A DNA stretch of 64,000 bases, taken from contig NVQB01000001.1 of assembly GCA_002319075.1 (NCBI GenBank), forward strand, positions 1,426,001 through 1,490,000. Reading direction: 5' to 3'. Numbering within the stretch: the stretch's first letter is position 1; each line of letters opens with the position of its first letter. The DNA is from Sphingobacteriaceae bacterium. GTDB taxonomy: Bacteria; Bacteroidota; Bacteroidia; B-17B0; Aurantibacillaceae. Both the position numbers and the translations under genes were made by a program. This document shows, piece after piece, positions 18,701-27,000 of the stretch. The notes under the pieces were generated by a model. That model searched no databases, had not been told where the DNA came from, and was given only the letters and a program-made list of their open reading frames with translations.

Positions 18701-19817
18701 AGGCCCTTCTTCCATCTGTGCAGGAGCTTCTCCTGTTTTAGCTTCAGGAGGAGCGGGCTCTTACACCTGGATGCCAGGTAACCTTACCGGATCTGCGGTT
18801 GTTGTGAGTCCTTCGGTTACTACCTGTTACACCGTAATTGGTTCTAACGCAAACGGCTGTAATGCTTCTGCCGTAAAATGTATCGCCGTGCAATCCGGAG
18901 CGCAACTCAATATCAGTGGAGCCAATTTAGTATGTAGCGGAACAAGTGCCAATCTACTTGCGTCGGGCGCCATCACTTACACATGGAGCAACGGTTCAAA
19001 CTCTCCATTTATAACTGTTACACCAACAGCACCGGTGTGCTATACAGTAAGTGGTACAACATCAGGTGGATGTACTGGAACTGCCGTAAAATGCATCAGC
19101 GTACAGGCAACGCCATTTATCGCTATTAACGGGCCATCGCAGGTATGTTCTGGCACAAGTGCCATATTAACTGCATCGGGTGCCACCTCTTATGTATGGA
19201 GTAATGGAACAAACACCTATTCTACACTTATACTCCCTTATGTAACAACAGTTTATTCTGTGACAGGTAGCAATGGCGTGTGCTCTTCAACAAAAGCTTT
19301 CACGGTTGTGGCCAATCCAAGACCATCCATTAGCATCTTCAGAACCGATTCAGTGTTAACTAATGATTCTATTGTTTGCGCTGGAGATGCGGTTAATCTT
19401 TATGCAACTGGCGCAATAACTTACACATGGAGCACAGGAAATACACTTCCATACATCACTGTATATCCTACAGGTATTACTAACTACACTGTGAGCGGAA
19501 CAAACACATACGGTTGCAGCAATAGTAACTTTATAACAGTGTATGCTATGGCCTGCACCGGACTCTCCAAAAATTCATCAAATCTTGAAATCGGAATGTA
19601 TCCTAATCCTAGTTCAGGAAAACTTATCCTGCAAGGAAATGGCGTTAACACTGTAAACTACAAAGTAGTTGACATGCTTGGCAGGGAACTTTTAACTGGA
19701 GAATTTGTAGATACAAAAGATTTGAATTTGTCTGGTTTTGCAAATGGCACTTACGTAATTCGTTTTGAATCGGGCGCTGCAACTACTTATAAAAAATTAG
19801 TATTAGAAAATAAGTAG
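15735..19817 (+). CDS. Giant secreted protein with 16 Cys-paired Ig-like repeats and T9SS type A tail
   Basis: 1360 residues. The signal peptide ends NAQA near 24. After a ~90-residue N-terminal domain, 16 tandem modules of ~70-75 residues run from ~118 to ~1265. Each has the pattern I-G-x-x-x-I-C-x-G, then A-SG-A-S-S-Y-T-W, then P-x-x-x-x-C-Y-T-x-x-G, with a further Cys pair at the module end, suggesting SprB-type Ig folds held by disulphides. Modules 1-2, 3-4 and 6-7 form a recurring two-module unit sharing YTSQGTYTGSTIVLTP. The last ~80 residues (IGMYPNPSSGKLILQ to YKKLVLENK) are a type A T9SS sorting domain. It is probably a surface adhesin or stalk; the partner is unknown. It lies within the dockerin/cohesin-like cluster. 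Confidence 0.85.
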   Translation: MKKTILLFSLLCCLLGFSTMNAQAPSMVLSPQNQCFSASGTTATAYVASGFPGATSFSWAAISDSCVASITSYSNGGFVTINYPCCGNYTVLCAGFNGSVGIGVITQTASISCSSGSSVSISGANSTCNGTSVILTGSGSSSYTWMPGVSHSTSIAVTPTASSCYTLYGTTCSGISSAVKCVSVNFSPIFISGNQSICAGYGATLSALGASSYTWYTSQGTYTGSTIVLTPSVTSCYSVIATTSAGCTGYSGGCITVSSGSASPLISGNMNLCQGSSTALYASGASSYTWLPGGSNSTTLSVISPSTTTCYTLIGAGCSGTSSAVRCVTVNPIPVLSVSGNTSICAGNGSTLTAGGASTYTWYTSQGTFTGSTIVLTPTATACYTLAGRSLSGCTGYLAGCISVFAPNPITISGTSVICPGATAYLYASGSSNYTWTPGGISGDSIAVTPSVSTCYYAFGTSTTGCVSYGYKCVTVQADSISIYGSSGICSGNNLILYASGGSNYTWTPGGSNSSSIVVSPTTSACYTLTGLSCSGLSSAVKCVSVSPAPVISVSGATSICSGYGTTLTASGASYYTWYTSQGTYTGSTIVLTPTATACYSLVGYSSSSCPGYAAGCITVQNSINLTVSGDTALCKGMTTTLTAAGANTYTWFPSGYVGSSIVVTPTATTCFTLVGYSPNSCGSVISKVVCVTVSGSPVITTSSPVFCAGQSNTLHAFGATSYTWYPYNVTGANIVITPSVGSCYTVVGTNSTGCNGYATGCYSVLPAPTVSVIGSNLICAGAPTTLTAVGAQTYTWYPSNTSGASIAVNPLTPTCYTVVGTNYGCTGYAVKCLSVQTGPTLTVIGNNQICAGSTTTLSASGASSYTWLPGNLTGASIAVSPSVSTCYTVVGTHSAGCVGLGYHCVSLAPNPNIAVYSSSVVCAGSQLLLHAFGAATYTWLPYNISDTSIVISPSVSNCYTVLGTSAAGCTGSAIGCFSVIPSSTLFVTGPSSICAGASPVLASGGAGSYTWMPGNLTGSAVVVSPSVTTCYTVIGSNANGCNASAVKCIAVQSGAQLNISGANLVCSGTSANLLASGAITYTWSNGSNSPFITVTPTAPVCYTVSGTTSGGCTGTAVKCISVQATPFIAINGPSQVCSGTSAILTASGATSYVWSNGTNTYSTLILPYVTTVYSVTGSNGVCSSTKAFTVVANPRPSISIFRTDSVLTNDSIVCAGDAVNLYATGAITYTWSTGNTLPYITVYPTGITNYTVSGTNTYGCSNSNFITVYAMACTGLSKNSSNLEIGMYPNPSSGKLILQGNGVNTVNYKVVDMLGRELLTGEFVDTKDLNLSGFANGTYVIRFESGAATTYKKLVLENK

Positions 19818-19854
19818 AGCCCGGCTCGCTTTCATCTCTATGATGAAAGATCTT

Positions 19855-19907
19855 AATCCCTTTCTCTCCCGGAACGTGTTTTCCGGGTAAAAGAGAAGGG
19901 GATTTTT
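19855..19907 (+). terminator. Rho-independent terminator
   Basis: An outer stem (ATCCC-TTCTCT with AGAGAAGGGGAT) encloses an inner perfect stem (CCCGGAA with TTCCGGG), followed by TTTTT. The arrangement and sequence match the terminator at 20644-20691. An extra 8-bp hairpin (CTTTCATC with GATGAAAG) precedes it. Confidence 0.85.
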
Positions 19908-19957
19908 GTTGGAAATAATCTCCTATTTTTGAGGCCCTATCCCAAACTTCAACCTTT

Positions 19958-20605
19958 ATGAAAAAAAACCTACCTCTTCTTTTTTTGCATTTATTATTAG
20001 TCTGACTGGCAAGGCTCAGTGTCCAACGGTTAGCTGTCCTACAACGGCTACGATATCCTGTAACAGCCCTACGCTTGTTACTGCGATATCTAACTATTCG
20101 ACAAATATTACTTCGCGATGGATTGGTCCTGCGGGAATACCAATAGCAAGTGCGGGAACTGCAACTTCTATTACAGATTTAAATCATCCCGGAACTTATA
20201 CGATTGAGTTTAAGGACAATGTTAGCAATTGTATCACATCAGAAACTTTAAATGTTGTTATAACTTCTAGCCGTTAAAATTGATAAGGCTGGCGCAGGTA
20301 CACCGCTGGCGGGTGGAAGCTCTGTTATTACGATATATACAACCGGGCTAGCGAATTATAACGCTTTTTCAAAAACAATTCATTTAAGTCCGAATCCTGC
20401 AACTAAAGAAGTAGATCTAAAAAGTTCAACATCTGGTCTTGTTAAATACAGGGTTCTCGATTTGTTGGGAAAAGAAATAATGAGTGGAGAATTTTATAGT
20501 TCAATTACTCTGAATACTTCTTCATTAAGCGCAGGCAGTTATATCGTTAGTCTTGAGGTGGGTGCTCAGTTCACCTACAAAAAATTAGTTTTAGAAAATA
20601 AATAA
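19958..20605 (+). pseudogene. Collapsed paralogue of the dockerin/cohesin-like T9SS proteins
   Basis: Three reading-frame pieces reconstruct one protein. ATG at 19958 is followed by eight A; a ninth A would open MKKKPTSSFFAFIISLTGKAQ, a signal peptide. This leads to an Ig-like stretch (AQCPTVSCPTTATIS to NHPGTYTIEFKDN) that stops at 20275-20277. Removing one T there continues as TSSRKIDKAG, matching SNSRKISKDG of the protein at 20796-22583, then PLAGG as in the protein at 13774-15594, and a type A T9SS tail (HLSPNPATKEVDL to YKKLVLENK) ending at 20605. The dockerin-like pair and most of the cohesin-like domain are missing. A deletion plus two one-base shifts marks it as a pseudogene, unless the shifts are assembly errors. 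Confidence 0.75.
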
Positions 20606-20643
20606 TTCGTTCTTCTCTATCATCATTAAGAGGATAGAGCATT

Positions 20644-20691
20644 ATCCCTTTCTCTCCAGGAACATGTTTTCGCGAGAGAAAGGGATTTTTC
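20644..20691 (+). terminator. Rho-independent terminator
   Basis: A perfect 13-bp stem (ATCCCTTTCTCTC with GAGAGAAAGGGAT) is followed by TTTTT. It is a homologue of the terminator at 19855-19907, which suggests that gene and terminator were duplicated together. Confidence 0.85.
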
Positions 20692-20739
20692 ATTTGACTA
20701 TTGAACCCAACCTTTTTGTTGTGACTTCCGTTACATATA

Positions 20740-20775
20740 AAAGGAGGATGCAGAAAATCCTGTAAAGAGTATGCA
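20740..20775 (+). promoter_or_regulatory. Conserved leader element, copy 2
   Basis: AAAGGAG-GATGCA-GAAAATCCT followed by GTAAAGAGTATGCA lies 21 bases before the ATG at 20796. It aligns with 13720-13754 upstream of the paralogue with about 30 matching positions and one one-base gap, although flanking non-coding DNA is largely diverged. Its function is unknown. Confidence 0.5.
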
Positions 20776-20795
20776 CTTTTCAAAACCCAAAACCC

Positions 20796-22583
20796 ATGAA
20801 ACAAAACTACAAGGTTTTTGCCTGCGCATTGTCGCTATTATTAAGCTTTACGCTTTCTACAAAACTAAAATCACAATCCATTATTTACAGCGCTTCTCCA
20901 TCTGCGTGCTTTAATGGTTCAAATCAATTAACGGCCACATGCACCGCCACGGCACTCGGTGCAGTCACGTATTCCTGGACTTATCTTATTCATGCCTGCG
21001 GATCTACTCCAAGCTTCACAACAAGCACTCCAAATGTAACTTTCAACGCGCCATGCGCTGGTACGTATTCCATGGAATGCACTTTGCTCAGCAGTTCAAA
21101 TTCACCTTTAGCATTTGGCATGGGTATGACGCAGATTTATGGTATTCCTACCATCAGTGCGAGTGCCAGTCCTACTATCGGATGCGCGGGAGATTTTTTT
21201 ACGCTTACTGCTACAAGTAATTCTATAGGCACATACGTATGGTCAAATGTTTCAACAGGTCCGGTCATCACGATGTCGACAAGTTCAAGTGTATGTTATT
21301 CGGTTGAAGTTAGCGCCGGAGCAAACTGTACAGCTTCTACAGCCGTTTGTGTAAGTATTTCACCTTCTCCAACAGTTACTATCAGCGGCCCCGACACTGT
21401 TTGCAAAGGTTCAAGCGCGACTTTAGTAGCACATGGAGCGGACACATATACGTGGAATACCAATTCAAACGCAGACTCTTTAATGATACTACCGTTATCA
21501 ACGAATGCTTATTATTATATTTCTGCAACCGATGCGCTGACTGGTTGCCAGGGTGGAAATGGCCATTTTATTACAGTAGATACAACCTGCGCTATTGTAT
21601 GGCCAGGCGATGCTAACCGCGACGGTGTTGTAAATACTTCTGATGTTTTAGAATTGGGGCTTGCAGCAAGCAGCACAGGGGCGGCGAGATCTGTTCCTGG
21701 TAATGCATGGAGTGCTTCCTATGCCGACGCCTGGTTGGGCAACGGTAGTACAGGCTGGAACAAAGCACATGCAGATTGCAATGGTGACGGCACAGTTAAT
21801 GCATCCGATACAGTTGCTATTGCCACTAATTTTTTCCTTACACACGCCTTTAAACCTTCCGCTGAAACTGGTTCTCCTAATTCCGACATTACACTTGTAT
21901 CTTCTAACAATGTAGCTTATAGAAATGCGTGGAATAAAGTAGATGTTATCCTGGGATCAAGTAGTTCTCAACTGGCGCAACTTTATGGTCTTTCTTTTGA
22001 TGTAAATCTGGATGTCTCTTTATTGGAATCCAACTCTTATTATATTGTTTATACAAGCTCTATGTTAAATCTTAACAATCAAAATATAGAGTTCAGAAAA
22101 TACGACTACCCTGTTGGAAACATCGCTGCGGCAAGTGTAAGAACAGATCATCTCAATGTAAGTGGCTACGGAAAAATTGCCGAAATATGGTTTAAAGTAA
22201 AATCAACCGCCACTGAAAATGATGCTCTCGCAATACAAATTTCCAATAGCAGAAAAATAAGTAAAGACGGTGTAAATACAATTCTTAGCTCGACTGGAAC
22301 TTCACTGCAGGTTGACATAACTACCGGAATAAAAAACAATCAAATCTCCGGCCTTTCTTTTGGTGTATTTCCGAATCCGGCAAAAAATATAGTTAATGTT
22401 AACAGCGATATTTCAGAGCCTGTTGCGTACACTATCTCTGATTTATCAGGCAGAAAGATTGTATCAGGATCTTTTACAAAAACTACACAATTAAATATTT
22501 CAACTGTAGAAAGTGGTGCTTACCTTATTCGTTTTGATAACGGCACGGCATCCTGCTTCAAAAAATTGGTGATCGAAAAATAA
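20796..22583 (+). CDS. Secreted Ig-like / dockerin-like / cohesin-like protein with T9SS type A tail (paralogue)
   Basis: 595 residues, same architecture as the 606-residue protein at 13774: signal peptide ending KLKSQ near 27; Ig-like segments to ~260; paired EF-hand loops DANRDGVVNTSD and DCNGDGTVNASD with conserved WPGDAN and THAFKPS between ~268 and 352; a cohesin-like module (AQLYGLSFDVNLDVSLLE, AAASVRTDHLN, GKIAEIWFKVK) at ~365-510; and a type A T9SS tail (FGVFPNPAKNIVNV to FKKLVIEK). It is an intact duplicate that keeps both calcium-binding loops. It is followed by a strong terminator and then by the unrelated dinB gene. Confidence 0.8.
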   Translation: MKQNYKVFACALSLLLSFTLSTKLKSQSIIYSASPSACFNGSNQLTATCTATALGAVTYSWTYLIHACGSTPSFTTSTPNVTFNAPCAGTYSMECTLLSSSNSPLAFGMGMTQIYGIPTISASASPTIGCAGDFFTLTATSNSIGTYVWSNVSTGPVITMSTSSSVCYSVEVSAGANCTASTAVCVSISPSPTVTISGPDTVCKGSSATLVAHGADTYTWNTNSNADSLMILPLSTNAYYYISATDALTGCQGGNGHFITVDTTCAIVWPGDANRDGVVNTSDVLELGLAASSTGAARSVPGNAWSASYADAWLGNGSTGWNKAHADCNGDGTVNASDTVAIATNFFLTHAFKPSAETGSPNSDITLVSSNNVAYRNAWNKVDVILGSSSSQLAQLYGLSFDVNLDVSLLESNSYYIVYTSSMLNLNNQNIEFRKYDYPVGNIAAASVRTDHLNVSGYGKIAEIWFKVKSTATENDALAIQISNSRKISKDGVNTILSSTGTSLQVDITTGIKNNQISGLSFGVFPNPAKNIVNVNSDISEPVAYTISDLSGRKIVSGSFTKTTQLNISTVESGAYLIRFDNGTASCFKKLVIEK

Positions 22584-22611
22584 TTAACCTTACCTAAGAA
22601 AACCGATGATG

Positions 22612-22646
22612 CTCCCGGAAAAATTTTCCGGGAGTTTTTCTTTTTT
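22612..22646 (+). terminator. Rho-independent terminator
   Basis: CTCCCGGAAAA and TTTTCCGGGAG form a GC-rich perfect inverted repeat followed by TTTTTCTTTTTT. It separates the surface-protein cluster from dinB. Confidence 0.85.
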
Positions 22647-22753
22647 GCTCTTCTAATTTGCGGAAACACTACTTATCATTCCTACATTTAACATTCCCCA
22701 TTTAGCTACAATCTATAGCAATAACAACCAGTGATTACCGCTATCTTAGAGCT

Positions 22754-23944
22754 ATGGAAAGGCATGTTATGCATATGGACCTGGACAGCTTTTTTGTCTC
22801 GGTAGAAAGAAAATTAAATCCTTCGTTAGTAGGAAAACCCGTATTGGTGGGCGGAAGCAGTGATCGAGGTGTTGTTGCGTCTTGTAGTTACGAAGCGCGG
22901 AGTTTTGGCGTTCACTCGGCTATGCCAATGCGTATGGCGCGTCAGTTATGTCCCGAAGCAATCATCGTGAAAGGTGACCACGATAAATACAGCGAGCTTT
23001 CTGACCAGGTAACAGAAATTATCAGTGAGAAAGTTCCCGTTTATGAAAAAGCTTCGATCGATGAATTTTACGTCGATATGACCGGCATGGATAAATTTTT
23101 CGGTTGTTATAAACTTGCTACAGAAATTCGTCAAACGATTATGAAGGAGACGGATCTGCCAATATCCTTTGCGCTTTCTTCAAATAAAACAGTTGCCAAG
23201 ATCGGCACGGGACAAGTGAAACCAAACGGTCAGCACGAAATTCCATACGGAACTGAAAAAGAATATTTATCTCCTTTGTCAATTAAAAAAATACCCGGTG
23301 TAGGTGAAAAAACTTACCAGTTGCTGCGTGGCATGGGTGTAGAAAAAGTAAAAACCGTACAGGAAATGCCTGTACATGTTTTACAACAAGTTCTCGGTGA
23401 AGGAGGAACAACGCTTTGGAGAAAAGCGAATGGCATCGATAATTCCCCCGTTGAACAGTATAATGAACGCAAATCCATTTCAACAGAATGTACGTTTGAA
23501 AAAGACACAGTTGACGTAGATCATTTAAAACGCGTGTTGTTAAGCATGACGGAGAAATTATGTTATCAATTAAGAAGCGAAGAGAAACTGACAGGCTGTG
23601 TAACAGTGAAAATAAGGTATTCAGACTTCAATACTTATACGATGCAAATGCGCGTTCCTTACACAACCATGGACAATACGCTGATTCAAAAAGTAAAAGA
23701 GTTGTTTGATAAATTATTTCAAAAAAGAATGTTGATCCGTTTGATAGGAATTAAGTTCAGCCATTTGATACAGGGAACCTACCAGATAAATATGTTTGAT
23801 GATACAGCGGAACATATTCAGCTATACGCAGCCATGGATAAGCTACGCAAGCGTTTCGGGGAAGACGCAGTGATGAGGGCGGCAGGCCTTGATCTGAATA
23901 AAAGAGAAACGAGTTTGTTTAATGGAATTAAAAAGCTGTCGTAA
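22754..23944 (+). CDS. dinB: DNA polymerase IV (Y-family)
   Basis: 396 residues. Catalytic carboxylates are in place: Asp-9 in HMDLDSFF and Asp-103/Glu-104 in SIDEFYVD. The little-finger region is present, and YQINMF near residue 338 resembles the QxxLF sliding-clamp motif. A helix-hairpin-helix (IPGVGEKTYQLLRGMGV) lies in the thumb. The enzyme performs error-prone translesion synthesis. It is followed 79 bp later on the same strand by a dnaE-type replicative polymerase gene, a pairing recalling the ImuB/DnaE2 mutagenesis cassette, though no imuA or lexA-like gene is adjacent. No SOS box could be identified. Confidence 0.93.
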   Translation: MERHVMHMDLDSFFVSVERKLNPSLVGKPVLVGGSSDRGVVASCSYEARSFGVHSAMPMRMARQLCPEAIIVKGDHDKYSELSDQVTEIISEKVPVYEKASIDEFYVDMTGMDKFFGCYKLATEIRQTIMKETDLPISFALSSNKTVAKIGTGQVKPNGQHEIPYGTEKEYLSPLSIKKIPGVGEKTYQLLRGMGVEKVKTVQEMPVHVLQQVLGEGGTTLWRKANGIDNSPVEQYNERKSISTECTFEKDTVDVDHLKRVLLSMTEKLCYQLRSEEKLTGCVTVKIRYSDFNTYTMQMRVPYTTMDNTLIQKVKELFDKLFQKRMLIRLIGIKFSHLIQGTYQINMFDDTAEHIQLYAAMDKLRKRFGEDAVMRAAGLDLNKRETSLFNGIKKLS

Positions 23945-23950
23945 TACTTC

Positions 23951-24005
23951 CACTACGCTCAGTGAAGCATCGGGTTCAACCAGGCTCAGCGTTACTAAGA
24001 CTGGG
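23951..24005. repeat. Single degenerate copy of the ACTACGCTC palindromic repeat
   Basis: CTTCCACTACGCTCAGTGAAG forms a small stem-loop between dinB and the dnaE-type gene, followed by a second GC-rich word containing GGCTCAGCG. It belongs to the CTACGCTC repeat family found again around and inside leuS. Confidence 0.5.
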
Positions 24006-24023
24006 TAATAAACTGATCAGGCT

Positions 24024-27000
24024 ATGCTCCTCAACTCCCACACATATTACAGCTTCGGATACGGAACTCTTTCCATTAAAACGCTTCTAAGAGAAACCTG
24101 GAATAAGGGCTACAGTTCCTTTGTGTTGTCGGATATTAATAATACTTCGGCTATTCTTGAAACGCTTCGTCTTTGCGACGGCAAGCAGATGAAACCCATT
24201 CCCGGCATAGATTTCAGGAATGGTATAAAACCCTGTTATATCGGGATCTCAAAAAACAATGCAGGCTTCAGAGAACTCAATGAACACCTGAGTTATCATC
24301 TTCACAACAAAATAGAATTTAAAATTCGACCACAAAATAAAGAAGAATTAAAAAATACTTTTCTTGTTTATCCTTTATCTGCTTTTGACGGAAACGAATT
24401 AGAAGAAAACGAATTTATTGGAGTAACTCCCAAACAGCTCAGACTGCTTCCACTTTCAAAACACAAACATCTTACTTCTAAAATGGTGGTATTGCAGTCT
24501 TTTTCTTTTTTGGATGAAAATTATTTCGAAGCGCATCAGGTGTTACGGGCTATTGATCTCAATACATTATTCAGCAAGCTGCGTTCTGAAGATCAAGGTT
24601 CGCTAGAGGAAATTGCTCCCACGAAAGACGAACTCTATGAAAAATATGCTGACTATCCTGAAATAATAAAGAACACTGAATTTATTTTGGACTCCTGTTC
24701 CGTGAAATTTGAATTTGGAAAACTGACAAATAAAAATCCCAAATTTTATAAAGGCAGTCTGGAGGAAGATGTAAAATTACTTCGCGAAGAAGCCACAAAA
24801 GGGCTTGCTTATCGCTATAGCGAAGTGACACAGGAAGTCAAGGACCGTCTTGAAAAAGAACTTTCGATAATTACCTCAAAAGAATTTACTTCTTATTTTT
24901 TAATCAATTGGGATATTACGAGTTACGCCCGCTCCAGAGGCTTCTTTTATGTAGGACGTGGAAGCGGAGCAAACAGCATGGTTGCTTACCTTTTGCGCAT
25001 CACAGACGTGGATCCAATCGATCTGGACTTATATTTTGAACGGTTCATAAATGAGAACAGAAGTAACGCTCCCGATTTTGATATTGATTTTTCGTGGACC
25101 GACCGCGAAGAAATGACCGATTATATTTTTAAACGTTTTGGTGAAAATAACAGAGTAGCGTTATTAGGCACCTACTCCACTTATCAGCACGATGCGGTAA
25201 TTCGAGAGTTAGGAAAAGTTTATGGTTTGCCCCCCACTGAGATTGATCGCGTACAAAAAATTACGCAGCCTAAAGAAAGTGATGATTCGGTGACCAAACA
25301 AATTCTAAAACATGCTTCTTTTATTGCGGGATTTCCGAGTCACCTGAGCATTCATGCCAGTGGCATTATTATTTCTGAAGAACCAGTCACAACTTACACC
25401 GCCACAAACCTGCCTCCAAAAGGTTATCCAACCACGCAATTCAGCATGCTGGAAGCAGAAGATATCGGCTTGTTCAAATTTGATATCTTAAGCCAGCGCG
25501 GACTCGGAAAAATAAAAGATGCCGTTGAATTAATCAAACAAAATAAAAATATAGAAATTGATATTCACGACATTGTAAAATTTAAACACGATGAAGAAAT
25601 AAAAAAACTGATGAGTATCGGCGCCTGCATTGGTTGCTTCTATGTAGAATCTCCTGCCATGCGTATGCTCCTCGCGAAATTACAGGCGGATGATTATTTA
25701 AGGTTGGTGGCGGCAAGTTCTATCATTCGTCCGGGTGTTTCTAAAAGCGGGATGATGAACGAATACATCGTTCGTTATAGGAAACAGGAAGTACGTGATA
25801 AAGCAAGAGCAGAACTTCCAGAACTTTACGACTTGCTGAAAGAAACATACGGCGTTATGGTTTACCAGGAAGACGTGATAAAGATCGCGCATATTTTTGC
25901 AGGTCTGTCTCTGGCGGATGCTGACTACTTGCGTCGCGGAATGAGCTGGAAATTCAAACAACGGAATGAATTTCACATGGTGAAGGAAAAGTTTTTTACT
26001 AACTGTATTGCAAAAGGTCATCCTCTAACTACTATAACAAACATTTGGAACCAAATTGAAAGTTTCGCGAATTTCGCTTTTTCAAAAGGCCATTCTGCAA
26101 GCTACGCCGTTGAAAGTTACCAGGCGCTTTTTTTAAAAGCATATCATCCTTTAGAATATATGGTTGCCACTTTAAACAATGGTGGCGGCTTCTACAGAAC
26201 AGATCTTTATATTCACGAAGCGCGCATGCACGGCGCAGAGATTCTTCCGCCTTGCATTAACAAGAGCGATGTGAACTGTAATATCAATGGAAAAACTATT
26301 TTTCTCGGATTAGGAATGATCGCTTCCCTGGAAAAAGAAGTGATTCAGAATTTATTAAATGAACGTTTTGAAAATGGTCCTTACACCGATCTTTACAATT
26401 TCGTAAAACGTACCCAAATATCTATAGAACAATTGCGCATCTTGATTCGTGCCGGAGCTTTTAAATTTCTTCCAAAAAATAAAAAGGAATTGTTGTGGGA
26501 AGCGCACATGTTAATCAGTCCTATAAAACAAAAGCCTCAAGGCAAAGAGTTGTTTCACATCGAACCACAAAAATATGTTCTTCCCGCTCTTGAAAATACC
26601 TGGCAGGACGACGCTTATGATGAAATAGAACTATTTGGATTTTCATTGTGCTCACCATTTAAATTATTAAAAGAACCTGTCACAAACACTCTTGTGAGTA
26701 AGGATCTGAAATCCCGTCGCGGAGAAACGGTTGAAATCGTTGGTTATTTAGTGAATGTAAAAACTACCTGGACCCACACAAAAGAAAAAATGAATTTTGG
26801 AACTTTTCTCGATCTGGATGGACATTGGATCGACACGGTACACTTTCCTCCTTCCGCAAGGGCCTTCCCGTTTAGCGGTCCAGGCTGTTACAAACTCACA
26901 GGTAAAGTAGTGGAAGAATTTGATTTTATATACATTGATATTTCACATCAGCAACGTCTTGCTGTTAGTAATAGGGACGATGATTCGGGATTGCGCATTC

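Noticed and set aside
16089-19560. DNA periodicity of about 220 bp considered as a non-coding repeat array
   Set aside because: It is a continuous reading frame of Ig-like modules with a signal peptide and a T9SS tail.
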